From positions 1 through 64,000 of the forward strand of contig JADJWM010000003.1 in the NCBI GenBank assembly GCA_016716365.1: a stretch of 64,000 nucleotides of DNA, read 5' to 3'. The translations under genes and the position numbers were made by a program. Numbering within the stretch: position 1 is the stretch's first letter; every line of letters begins with the position of its first letter. Of this stretch, positions 41,906 through 50,141 are shown in pieces. This DNA comes from Chloracidobacterium sp. Its GTDB lineage: Bacteria > Acidobacteriota > Blastocatellia > Pyrinomonadales > Pyrinomonadaceae. The notes under the pieces are model-generated. The model searched no databases and was not told where the DNA came from. It saw nothing but the letters and a program-made list of their open reading frames with translations.

Positions 41906-42361
41906 CTATTTCCTGATACTCGATCTCAATTCTTCAAAGTCGTCGGTACGCCCAAGCTTGTGCCACGCAGCCTTTATTTCGTCCGGCGGTTCGATCAGCT
42001 TTCGCTCCTTCAGGCCGAGCCAACCGCCGATGCTGGTGACGCGTGCCGCGAGTTGTCCGTCGCTTTTGTACACGTTGTTGATGACCCGAAAACGCGAACC
42101 GTCGTCGCTGAATCCGCCGTTCTCCATCGTGACCCGCAGCTCGTCGAGCATCACCGCCTCGCGGAAATACTCGCTGGTATCGCTTCTGATCACCGGCCCG
42201 AAGCCGTGTTTCAAAAAGCTCATCGGCGGAAAGCCGTTCGCCGCAAAGAAAGCTATCCGCGTATCGACCGCCTACTGTAAATAGACCATGTTTGCGACGT
42301 GCCCGTTCGGGTCGACATCGCGCCAGCCGACGATGAACTTCCTATCAAAGATCTCGCTCAT
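41906..42361 (-). pseudogene. Hotdog-fold acyl-CoA thioesterase with in-frame TAG at codon 30
   Basis: Reads as a 4-hydroxybenzoyl-CoA-thioesterase-type protein of about 151 codons: MSEIFDRKFIVGWRDVDPNG with the catalytic DxxGHVAN-type motif (DVDPNGHVANMVYLQ), then a TAG at 42274-42272, then AVDTRIAFFAANGFPP and the rest of the hotdog domain in the same frame. Most members have Tyr at this place (YLQYAVDTR), so TAG is one base from a Tyr codon. The start codon overlaps the aminotransferase stop (TGATG), showing coupling. Either a recent inactivating mutation or a base-call error. Confidence 0.75.
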
Positions 42362-43698
42362 CACGCAGCCGGCAATCCCTTCCTTGCAACGTCCTCGACG
42401 ACGCTGCAGAACCGGTCGAGCTCCCACAGGGCCGTGTAAACGTTGGGTGTGATCCTTATGCCCGTGAATTCCGGATGCACGATCGGCGTCGTGAAGATCT
42501 TGTGTTTCGACATCAGGTGCTCGCCAAGCTTGACCGGATCGACGCCCTCAACCTTAAAGTTCGCGATAGCACAGGATTGAGATGCATCGAATGAAGTGTT
42601 GAAGCCCACTTTCGGGACCTCTTTCAGCCTGTTCATCCAATAACGGGAAAGATAGCGAAGCCGCTCTTCCTTTCTTTTGGCACCGATCGCATTATGGAAA
42701 AGCACCGCCTCGCCGATCGCAAGGCGCATCGCGGCGGAGTGCGTGCCGATCTCTTCGAATTTCCGTATGTCGGTCTTTTGCTTATCCTCGGCGGCCATCA
42801 GCGGCCAGACCTTCGGGATCTTGTCCTTTTTCACGTAGAGCAATCCGGTCCCTTTCGGAGCGTAGAGCCACTTGTGAAGCGAGGTCCCGTAATAATCGCA
42901 CTGAAGGTCGTCGCGCTTGAATGCGAATTGTGCAAACGCGTGGGCACCGTCAACGATCGTTTCGATCCCGCGTGCACGGGCCATTTCACAGACCTTCCGC
43001 GTCGGAGTGATCTGTCCCGTGATGTTTACCTGATGCGAGATCAGCAGCAGTTTGGTCCGGGGGGTGATTGCCCGCTCATAAGCGGCGGCAATATCGTCGG
43101 CGTTATTCGGTGCGATCGGGATCTTGATGAGTTTTAGCTTCAGGCCCTCACGAAGTTCTCGCTGCCTTAGTGTCGTGAGCATCCGCGGGTAATCCTGCGT
43201 GTTCGCGATGATCTCGTCGCCCGATTTCAGGTCCAGGCCCATCAAAAGTATCTCGAGCGACTCGCTCGCGTTTCGGGTGATCGCGATCTCTTCGCTGTCG
43301 CAACCGAACACTTCCGCCAGGCCGGTTCGGACCGTCTCCGACTGCGGTTCGAGGATACGCCACATGGTGTACGCGGTTGCATCCTCCTGCTGCCACGTGT
43401 AGCGGACGAATGCCTCCGTTACGATCCGCGGACTTGGGCTGACGCCGCCGTTGTTTAGGTTGATGATGCCGCGCGTGACCGAGAAAGCTTGCTGGATGAC
43501 GGCCCAGAAGTCTTCGTCGGCTGCCGCGGCGGCGGGCGTCAAATGCTCGACGGCACGGACGGCGGCTTTGACATCACCGACAAGAGACGCGACTACAGAC
43601 GAGGAAAGGGCCATCAGGCCGATCCCTTTCCCGGCGTTCGAAAGGAATTTTCTCCGGTCGAATGGTGCTCCCCCTTGTTCAGGCTCGGCGATATTCAT
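42361..43698 (-). CDS. Class V aminotransferase (isopenicillin-N-epimerase-like), Tat-type leader
   Basis: PLP enzyme of 445 residues. The N-terminus has a twin-arginine-like motif and hydrophobic segment (FDRRKFLSNAGKGIGLMALSSSVVASLV), so export by Tat is likely. The fold-type I body has ITRNASESLEILLMGL, DGAHAFAQFAF and the PLP Lys in YYGTSLHKWLYAPKGTGLLY. AAAGGAG precedes the start. It could be a cysteine desulfurase-like, epimerase or lyase enzyme; substrate not known. Confidence 0.82.
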   Translation of the reverse strand: MNIAEPEQGGAPFDRRKFLSNAGKGIGLMALSSSVVASLVGDVKAAVRAVEHLTPAAAAADEDFWAVIQQAFSVTRGIINLNNGGVSPSPRIVTEAFVRYTWQQEDATAYTMWRILEPQSETVRTGLAEVFGCDSEEIAITRNASESLEILLMGLDLKSGDEIIANTQDYPRMLTTLRQRELREGLKLKLIKIPIAPNNADDIAAAYERAITPRTKLLLISHQVNITGQITPTRKVCEMARARGIETIVDGAHAFAQFAFKRDDLQCDYYGTSLHKWLYAPKGTGLLYVKKDKIPKVWPLMAAEDKQKTDIRKFEEIGTHSAAMRLAIGEAVLFHNAIGAKRKEERLRYLSRYWMNRLKEVPKVGFNTSFDASQSCAIANFKVEGVDPVKLGEHLMSKHKIFTTPIVHPEFTGIRITPNVYTALWELDRFCSVVEDVARKGLPAA

Positions 43699-43897
43699 AA
43701 AGCTCCTTTCTGCAAAACCGGCAAACGTATGCTTCCGGATTCAAGAGACCCTTACAACTCGGACATTTTTTCTGGCCGCGTTCCCGCTCGTGTCTCGCCA
43801 ACATCATGTTCTGGGCGGCAAGGCCGACACCGATCGAGAAAATTACCATCATGAACGGTGCGAGGCAAAGCAAGATCTCTGTCGGCCCGAGGAACAT
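43679..43897 (-). CDS. Small membrane protein with C-terminal zinc ribbon
   Basis: Protein of 72 residues: one TM helix (LLCLAPFMMVIFSIGVGLAA) followed by a zinc ribbon KKCPSCKGLLNPEAYVCRFC (two CxxC pairs). Its end overlaps the aminotransferase start by 20 bases, and gcvPA ends 10 bases upstream, so it is part of the operon. Function unknown. Confidence 0.7.
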   Translation of the reverse strand: MFLGPTEILLCLAPFMMVIFSIGVGLAAQNMMLARHERERGQKKCPSCKGLLNPEAYVCRFCRKELYEYRRA

Positions 43898-43907
43898 CTA
43901 CAAAACC

Positions 43908-45242
43908 TCAAGTTCCAAGTGCATCGACCAGCCGATCGATGTCCGACCCGGAGGTCGTCTCCGTCACGCAGACGAGGAACTCGTTCGCCCGGTCCGGGTA
44001 ATACTTTGACAACGGGAGCCCGGCGACAATGCCGTGTTCCTTTCGGACGCCCTCCAGCAACTCGCTCGCGGGCCGCGGGCCGCTGACCACGAATTCGTTG
44101 AACGTCGGTGCCGAGAACGCGACCGAAAAGCCGTCGATCGCCGCGATCTTTTGCTTGGCGTACTCGGCTTTCCGGGCATTCTGTTCGGCAACCTCGCGAA
44201 GCCCCTGTTTACCCATCGATTCAAGATAGATGGTTGCGGCCAGAGCGATCAGGCCCTGGTTCGTGCAAATGTTCGAAGTGGCTTTCTCGCGGCGGATGTG
44301 CTGTTCGCGTGTCGACAGTGTAAGGACGAATCCGCGGTTGCCGTCCTTGTCATAGGCGATGCCGCAAAGCCTGCCGGGCATCTGCCGGATGTATTTATCC
44401 TGCGTCGCGAACAGCCCGACATGCGGGCCGCCGAAGCCCATCGGGATGCCGAAAGACTGGCCTTCGCCGACGACGATATCGGCCCCACAGGCCCCGGGCG
44501 ACTTGAGCAGCCCAAAGGATATTGCCTCCGTAACCACGACAACGAAGAGCGCTCCTGCAGCGTGAGCAGCGTCGGCAAGCCGTTCAAGGTTCTCGATGCA
44601 TCCGAGGAAATTGGGCGATTGGACGACCAGGGCAGCGGTCTTATCATCCAGAGCCGAAAGATCGGCCACGCGCCCCGTCTTTGGGTCCATCGCCGCCGTT
44701 ACGATCTCGGCGTCGCCATGCTGGGTGTAGGTCTCGGCAACCTGACGGTATTCAGGGTGGACGCTGTCGGCGACCACGATCTTGTTCCGCCGGGTCACTC
44801 GCTGGGCCATCACATAGGCCTCGGCCATCGCGGTCGAGCCGTCGTACATCGAGGCGTTCGCGACCTCCATCCCTGTCAACTGACAGATCAGCGTCTGGAA
44901 CTCGAAGATATACTGCAGCGTGCCCTGCGACACCTCCGGCTGGTAAGGCGTATATGACGTGAAGAATTCGGAACGCTGGATCAAATGATCGACGATCGTC
45001 GGCGAATAGTGCGAATAGACGCCCGCCCCGAGAAACGAAGGTTTCGCGGCCCCCGTGTTTCGGGCAGCCATCCGCTCCATCTCCGCTATCACCTCCGGCT
45101 CGGCCAGCGGGCGAGTTATCTTCAACTCGCGGTCAAGCCTTACGTCGGCCGGGATCGAACGGAATAGGTCGTTAGAATTAGAAAGCCCGATAGAATCGAG
45201 CATTTCTGCACGTTCCTCGGGCGAATTTGGAATGTAACGCAT
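43908..45242 (-). CDS. gcvPA: Glycine dehydrogenase (decarboxylating) subunit 1
   Basis: N-terminal half of the split P-protein, about 444 residues: MRYIPNSPEERAEMLDSIGL start, FLGAGVYSHYSPTIVDHLIQ, YTPYQPEVSQGTLQYIFEFQ, and GEGQSFGIPMGFGGPHVGLF. The start at 45242 matches the family; the open frame extends to 45296 but that part is heptamer repeat. It forms the catalytic tetramer with GcvPB. Follows gcvH after a repeat-derived hairpin. Confidence 0.93.
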   Translation of the reverse strand: MRYIPNSPEERAEMLDSIGLSNSNDLFRSIPADVRLDRELKITRPLAEPEVIAEMERMAARNTGAAKPSFLGAGVYSHYSPTIVDHLIQRSEFFTSYTPYQPEVSQGTLQYIFEFQTLICQLTGMEVANASMYDGSTAMAEAYVMAQRVTRRNKIVVADSVHPEYRQVAETYTQHGDAEIVTAAMDPKTGRVADLSALDDKTAALVVQSPNFLGCIENLERLADAAHAAGALFVVVVTEAISFGLLKSPGACGADIVVGEGQSFGIPMGFGGPHVGLFATQDKYIRQMPGRLCGIAYDKDGNRGFVLTLSTREQHIRREKATSNICTNQGLIALAATIYLESMGKQGLREVAEQNARKAEYAKQKIAAIDGFSVAFSAPTFNEFVVSGPRPASELLEGVRKEHGIVAGLPLSKYYPDRANEFLVCVTETTSGSDIDRLVDALGT

Positions 45243-45250
45243 TTTTCGTA

Positions 45251-45331
45251 TTGGGTCTTGGGTTTTTGGCCTTTGGTTTTTGTAAGTGGTCGGCATCTCG
45301 GTTCAAAGACCAAAACCGAAGGCCAAAAACC
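45251..45331. repeat. Inverted heptamer arrays forming a 20-bp stem
   Basis: Left arm, five heptamers in register: TTGGGTC, TTGGGTT, TTTGGCC, TTTGGTT, TTTGTAA (45251-45285). Right arm, four complementary-type heptamers: CAAAGAC, CAAAACC, GAAGGCC, AAAAACC (45304-45331). The arms pair over 20 bases with one mismatch (45261-45280 with 45312-45331). It fills the gap between gcvH and gcvPA and could act as a processing or attenuating hairpin. Confidence 0.8.
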
Positions 45332-45332
45332 G

Positions 45333-45722
45333 TCATGAATTTGCGCTCAAATATTCTTCGTATTCTTCCGCCGAGAGCATCGCGTCGGCCTCTCCGGGAT
45401 TAGACATTTTGATCTTCACGAACCATGCCTCGCCGTAAGGGTCATTATTCACTTTTTCCGGCGTGTCGTTCAGGGCCGAGTTCACCTCGACAACCTCTCC
45501 GGCGACCGGGGTAAATATCTCGGAAACGGCCTTGACCGATTCCACCGAGCCGAATGCTTCATGGGTGCCGAAGGTATCACCGACGCGCGGAAGGTCGATG
45601 TAAACGACATCGCCGAGCGAACTCTGAGCATAATCCGTGATCCCTATCGCGGCCGTATCACCCGTTACAGAGACCCATTCATGATCCTTGGTGTAACGCA
45701 GATCTTCAGGAATATTTGCCAT
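45333..45722 (-). CDS. gcvH: Glycine cleavage system H protein
   Basis: Lipoyl-carrier protein of 129 residues. The lipoylated Lys is in FGSVESVKAVSEIFTPVAGE; DLRYTKDHEWV at the N-terminus and NDDPYGEAWFVKIK-like sequence are typical. It shuttles the aminomethyl group between P, T and L proteins. Second gene of the operon. Confidence 0.95.
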   Translation of the reverse strand: MANIPEDLRYTKDHEWVSVTGDTAAIGITDYAQSSLGDVVYIDLPRVGDTFGTHEAFGSVESVKAVSEIFTPVAGEVVEVNSALNDTPEKVNNDPYGEAWFVKIKMSNPGEADAMLSAEEYEEYLSANS

Positions 45723-45749
45723 TTTCTTAAAGTATTCTGTCCTGCCTTT

Positions 45750-46916
45750 TTATTTATTACGCCTGTAGAAAGGCGTTTCAACTACCTTCGCGGTCAATAA
45801 TTTGCCCCTTACATCGATTTTAATTTCTTGGCCGATATTTGCAAAGGACGGCGGCAGGTATGCCATGCCGATGTTCTTTTTCAGATAAGGCGCCGGGCTT
45901 CCTGAGGTCACGTAACCCACCTTTTCATCGCCGACGAAAACGTCGAAACCGTCGCGGGCAATGCCCCGATCGACCATCTCGAAGCCGACCAGCTTGCGCT
46001 CAAGGCCCTGTTCTTTTTGTTCGGCAAGAACGTCGCGTCCGATGAAGTCGCCCTTCTTCATCTTCGTGATCCAGCCAAGATTGGCTTCGAGCGTCGAGAT
46101 CTCGTCGCTGAGTTCGTGGCCGTAAAGTGCCATGGCCGATTCAAGCCTCAGCGTGTTGCGTGCGGCGAGTCCGGCGGGCAGGATGCCGTCCGGTTCGCCG
46201 TAGCCGCCCGCTTCGAGCATCTTGTTCCAAAGCTGTTCGGCGAATTCCGGAGCGGCGTAAACCTCAAAACCGTCCTCGCCGGTGTAACCGGTGCGGGAAA
46301 CGATCGCATCGACGCCGTCCACCTTGCCGGTTGTGAACCAGTAATACTTGATCGCCGCGAGATCGATGTCCGTCAGTGTCCGCAGGATCGATTCAGCCTT
46401 CGGCCCCTGGATCGCGATCTGGCAAAACTCCGGGCTCGCGTTCCTCAGCTGTATATTCGGCTCGACGAACTCCCCGGATCCCGCATTCCGCATTCCGCGT
46501 TCCGCATTTCCCCTGATCCATTCCCAATCCTTATCCGTCGTCCCCGCGTTTACGACGAGGAGCAGTTTTTCGGGGCCGAACCGGTAAACGAGCAGATCAT
46601 CGACGACCCCGCCATTCTTGTTGGGCATCGCGGTGTAGTGCGCCTGGCCGTCGGCAAGGGCAGTGACGTCGTTAGTCGTAATGTAATTGACGAACTCGAT
46701 CGCATCCGGGCCCTCGACCCAGATCTCGCCCATGTGCGATACGTCAAAAAGCCCGGCGGCGGTCCGCGTCCGCATATGCTCTTCGATCACGCCCGCCGTG
46801 TACTGCACCGGCATGTCCCACCCGCCGAAATCGACCATCTTGCCGCCGAGCCTTCGGTGGGCCTCATTTAGCGGGGTTTTTTTGAGTTCTGCCTCTTCTT
46901 TGAGAGTTGGTTCCAT
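45750..46916 (-). CDS. gcvT: Glycine cleavage system T protein (aminomethyltransferase)
   Basis: Tetrahydrofolate-dependent aminomethyltransferase of 388 residues: KMVDFGGWDMPVQY, FDVSHMGEIWVEGPDA, SRTGYTGEDGFEVY and the ALYGHELSDEI segment. First gene of the gcv operon; GAGGA upstream of the ATG. Near residue 140 the stretch GNAERGMRNAGSGE is encoded by a CCGCATT-type heptamer array and is longer than in other GcvT proteins. No glycine riboswitch could be recognised in the 186 bases upstream. Confidence 0.93.
   Translation of the reverse strand: MEPTLKEEAELKKTPLNEAHRRLGGKMVDFGGWDMPVQYTAGVIEEHMRTRTAAGLFDVSHMGEIWVEGPDAIEFVNYITTNDVTALADGQAHYTAMPNKNGGVVDDLLVYRFGPEKLLLVVNAGTTDKDWEWIRGNAERGMRNAGSGEFVEPNIQLRNASPEFCQIAIQGPKAESILRTLTDIDLAAIKYYWFTTGKVDGVDAIVSRTGYTGEDGFEVYAAPEFAEQLWNKMLEAGGYGEPDGILPAGLAARNTLRLESAMALYGHELSDEISTLEANLGWITKMKKGDFIGRDVLAEQKEQGLERKLVGFEMVDRGIARDGFDVFVGDEKVGYVTSGSPAPYLKKNIGMAYLPPSFANIGQEIKIDVRGKLLTAKVVETPFYRRNK
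46481..46508. repeat. Four heptamers inside gcvT
   Basis: CCGCATT, CCGCATT, CCGCGTT, CCGCATT in exact register, coding on the minus strand for the low-complexity GNAERGMRNAG stretch of GcvT. Confidence 0.8.
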
Positions 46917-47102
46917 GAGTATTCCTCTACGGCGTCAAATTTCAGCGATACCCGTGCTCGAACACAGATCGGCTCCTTTCCAATGCTTTTAGATTCTAAA
47001 TTTAACGGAGTGCGAGGAGTTCCTCAAGCCGAGACCCATCAGAAACGCAAGGAAATTTGGAGTGTCGCGATCGTTTTGGGAAATTCCGGTTGAAAGCAGG
47101 GT

Positions 47103-47684
47103 TCAATTTTTGCCCTTCTTTTCTTCGGGCGGGAGTTTGCCGACGGCTTCGATGATCTGGTCGCAGAGCTCGATGGTGTAGATCATCGCACCGCGTTCTA
47201 CCTCGTCTTTCGAGCGATCAACTTCGTCGGCAAGGACGGGACGATATCGGTTTGCGGCGGTCCCGAGCTCACGAACCGCGACGGCAAACCTGCCCGGGTC
47301 TTTCTTTGCCCGTTTGTCGCCCTTGTCTCTGATCGGGGCGGCGTTCGGATTTGCGGCGAGGTTGTCGATGTCGTCAACCGCCTTCTGAAGGATCTTCTTG
47401 ATGTCGTTGAAAAGCTGGACCCTCGTTCCTTCAGGCAGTTCGCCCCACGTATCCGAAGTTTTTGCCGCGTCCTTACAACCATTAACATTGATGCCGAGAA
47501 CATTGAAGCGGCGGTCGATCATCCGTGTCAGGACGAGGACGCGCTCGTCGATGTCCTGAGCGTTGCGAATGATCTCGATCTCGTTCTCGGTAAGGAAATC
47601 GCGCCGTTGGCCGGGAACCACTGCAGCAGCAACACAGAGAAACGCCACAAGGAGAGCGAGATACTTCGGATGTAAGGGGTTCAT
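47103..47684 (-). CDS. Secreted helical protein of unknown function
   Basis: Protein of 193 residues with a signal peptide (YLALLVAFLCVAAAVVPG) and an alpha-helical mature part (RDFLTENEIEIIRNAQDIDERVLVLTRMIDRRFNVL). No known domain. Its start overlaps the previous stop by 4 bases (ATGA). It shares the pattern of long helical segments with the middle gene (47681-48256), so the two may be distant relatives. Last gene of a three-gene operon. Confidence 0.65.
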   Translation of the reverse strand: MNPLHPKYLALLVAFLCVAAAVVPGQRRDFLTENEIEIIRNAQDIDERVLVLTRMIDRRFNVLGINVNGCKDAAKTSDTWGELPEGTRVQLFNDIKKILQKAVDDIDNLAANPNAAPIRDKGDKRAKKDPGRFAVAVRELGTAANRYRPVLADEVDRSKDEVERGAMIYTIELCDQIIEAVGKLPPEEKKGKN

Positions 47685-48256
47685 GGTTTGGTCCGGGGGA
47701 GAACGGTGTCTCCGAAAAGAGGTTCGACGGCCTTTGCTCGGGCCTCGCGTACATAACCGATCAGGTTTCCGACATAGGGTTCGTACCGCATCGGTATTTC
47801 GCGTCGTATGAGTTCAAGCCGAGGCCGGAATTTTCTTAGGCCGATCTCGAACCGTTTGTAATTGTTAAGGACCTTTCGGCTGTCGCGATCGCTCGCATTG
47901 AGAAAGTCGAGGGTGTTGTCCATCAGGCCGTGGAAACGGCCCAATTCGCCGTACATTTCGTCGAGTTGGTCTGCGGCCATGAGCTCTTCGGCCTTTGTCA
48001 GGCGGGCATCCATAAGTTCCAGCGCGTACTGGGTTCTTTTTTTGACGTCCTTTGCAGAGTCGAGCTTGGTAAGTTCGTCCTTGCTGACAAGCCGCAGCGG
48101 CGGAGGAGCGCTGTCCGGAGGTACCGTCTGAAGCCTGGCCTCTACGGCAAAAATACACAGGAATAGGGCAGCAAATATCGATCCGCCGACCGACGATCTT
48201 TTGGATCCAGCGATCAGATTTCCAGCTATCATCATTCTCAGCCGTTTGGCCATCAT
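47681..48256 (-). CDS. Secreted helical protein of unknown function
   Basis: Protein of 191 residues with an N-terminal hydrophobic segment (GSIFAALFLCIFAVEAR) and a helical mature part (DVKKRTQYALELMDARLTKAEELM; SRKVLNNYKRFEIGLRKFRPRLELI). No recognised family. Coupled by ATGA overlaps to the TPR gene upstream and to the next gene downstream, so the three are made together. Confidence 0.65.
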   Translation of the reverse strand: MMAKRLRMMIAGNLIAGSKRSSVGGSIFAALFLCIFAVEARLQTVPPDSAPPPLRLVSKDELTKLDSAKDVKKRTQYALELMDARLTKAEELMAADQLDEMYGELGRFHGLMDNTLDFLNASDRDSRKVLNNYKRFEIGLRKFRPRLELIRREIPMRYEPYVGNLIGYVREARAKAVEPLFGDTVLPRTKP

Positions 48257-49704
48257 TCTCTTTCGGCCTTTTTGCTCTTACCCTCCCTTATTTGTTTTTG
48301 TAGACCCGGCATTCTCAGTTTAACCTTTTCTATCTCGAGTTTGTTTTTTTCGACGTCCGCGTGGCGCATGAATAGCTGATAATTCGCCATCGCGTCCATA
48401 TACTCCTCAAGCCGGTCGTAAGTGATCCCGAGGAAATAATAGACGATCGCGGTTGACGGCTGCTTTTCAGCGATCCAAAGGTACTCCGTTTTCGCCTCTT
48501 CAAGCCGGTTCATCTGGAAAAATGCGGTCGCCAAATTCGTCCGGATCGTCAGGTTGTCCGGTGCGGATGCTTTCAGCTGGGTCAGAATGCGGATCGCATC
48601 CTCAAAAGCGCGAGCCTGAACAAGGGCCGCAGCGAAGCCGATCGCATGGGCGACATTTTGAGGTTCAAGCTCGGAGGCCTGACGGCAAAAATCCAACGCC
48701 TTCTTCGGATCCGGGATCCGGTATGCTGCGCAAAGCCGGCTGAGCACTTGGGCATTGCCGGGCGACCTCGCGTTGAGAGCTTCCAGCGATGCAGGATCAT
48801 CGGTTTGTGCGAGGACGATCTTATCGCGAAGCGCGGCCGCATCGGGCGAATCCTTAAGGCCGTCAAGAATTGACAGGGCATCGGAAGATCGGCCCTCCGA
48901 ATATGCAAGACGGGCCCGAAGCAATGGAAGTCCCGCGAGATCCGGCGCGATCGTTTCAAGCCGTCGGATCAGGTTCTCGGCCGTCACGGTATCACCCTCG
49001 TCGATCACGGCCGAGGCCTTCGTAAAGATCGCGTACTGATTCTTCGGGTCAAGTTCGATCGCCCGGTCGAAACTGACACGGGCGGCAGCCCGCTCACCCA
49101 GCGCCGATTCCAAAGCACCTCGGGCCGCCCAGGCCGATGCGGTCGGCCGGGCCTTGCCGGTCAGGTTTTTCAAGAGGGTGAGAAGTTCACGAAGTTCCTC
49201 GGGTTTTGAGCCGTTCTTAAGTCTGAGTTCGGTGAGAGCCGACAACGCCAGTGAATTCTGATCGTCGATCTCGGTGGCTTTCTTCAGATGCCTTTCCGCC
49301 TCCGCCATCTCACCCTTTCGCACCAGTATGGAGCCAAGGTTTGCGAGGGCAAGCGACCATTCAGGGCGCTGTTCGACGGCACGGCGGAACCCCTTCTCGG
49401 CTTCGGCGGTCCGGCCAAGCGAGAGCAAGGCGTGGGCTTTCTGAAGCTCTGCTTCGGGAAACTTCTCGACCTCGGCGATTGCCTGGTCGTAGAGCTTTAT
49501 CGCTTCAAGCAGATCGCCCTTCTCATGGGCGTCCTGGGCCTTTTGGAAGAGTTCGACCGCGCCGCTGACATCCTTCTCGGGTTCCTCCTGGGCAAGGATG
49601 TTAACGGGGAAAAACGCCAGCACAACGATGAAGATCCATCTTGCCGCCAAGGCAAGACGGTAGCCCGGGGCGGCCTGAGGTTGACATTTTATTCTTGATA
49701 ACAC
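48253..49704 (-). CDS. Secreted TPR protein heading a three-gene operon
   Basis: TPR protein of about 483 residues. No ATG fits before the hydrophobic export segment (LALAARWIFIVVLAFFPVNILAQ); a GTG at 49704 with GAAGG upstream is the best start, though the frame is open to 49830. The mature part has about ten TPR-like units (AVELFQKAQDAHEKGDLLEAIKLYDQAI onwards) and a basic tail (EGKSKKAERE). Probably a periplasmic scaffold for the two small helical proteins encoded downstream (inference). Confidence 0.7.
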   Translation of the reverse strand: MLSRIKCQPQAAPGYRLALAARWIFIVVLAFFPVNILAQEEPEKDVSGAVELFQKAQDAHEKGDLLEAIKLYDQAIAEVEKFPEAELQKAHALLSLGRTAEAEKGFRRAVEQRPEWSLALANLGSILVRKGEMAEAERHLKKATEIDDQNSLALSALTELRLKNGSKPEELRELLTLLKNLTGKARPTASAWAARGALESALGERAAARVSFDRAIELDPKNQYAIFTKASAVIDEGDTVTAENLIRRLETIAPDLAGLPLLRARLAYSEGRSSDALSILDGLKDSPDAAALRDKIVLAQTDDPASLEALNARSPGNAQVLSRLCAAYRIPDPKKALDFCRQASELEPQNVAHAIGFAAALVQARAFEDAIRILTQLKASAPDNLTIRTNLATAFFQMNRLEEAKTEYLWIAEKQPSTAIVYYFLGITYDRLEEYMDAMANYQLFMRHADVEKNKLEIEKVKLRMPGLQKQIREGKSKKAERE

Positions 49705-50141
49705 CGTTTGCAGGACCTTCAGTTTAACACGTTCCCCTGATCCAAAGCTATCCGGATATCCGGCTGAAACTTCTAGTTCGCCGCTGCCGTTCGGACAGAT
49801 GCGAGCAGGAGTAGCGGCCGATCGGAACACCGGCTGTGCCCGATCTCAAACGAAGCTTTTCGCCCGCATTCAGCTGCAAGAAACAGAGGTGCTGACCGTG
49901 TGATGCGCTAATTCTCGCAGGTGTTGTTCAATTGTGTGTCGGCCTCCTTTGCCTTTTTCCTAATTTCAATTTAGCTTAATTGATTTGGTTCGTTTCTCAT
50001 CCTCTACGAACGTGGACGAAAAGAACCTCAACTGCGGTCCCGCGACGGGCGGTCGAATGGCCGCGGCGTCAGTCTTGATAAGGGCAGCGGCCTGAGAAGA
50101 TTTAGCGTTAGAACATATACAGATTGGAGAAGTGAATACGA
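49705..50141. other. Intergenic region upstream of gdhA
   Basis: About 430 bases between the divergent TPR operon and gdhA. It must hold both promoters, but no convincing -35/-10 pair, riboswitch or repeat was recognised. The part near 49960-49990 is AT-rich. Confidence 0.4.

Noticed and set aside
42272..42274. TAG as a pyrrolysine or suppressor codon
   Set aside because: A single case one base from Tyr, with no sign of pyl genes in the window; mutation or error is simpler.
44034..44957. 307-codon open frame on the plus strand
   Set aside because: Antisense shadow of gcvPA.
46917..47102. Glycine riboswitch upstream of gcvT
   Set aside because: The 186 bases upstream show none of the tandem-aptamer core features I would expect; not called.
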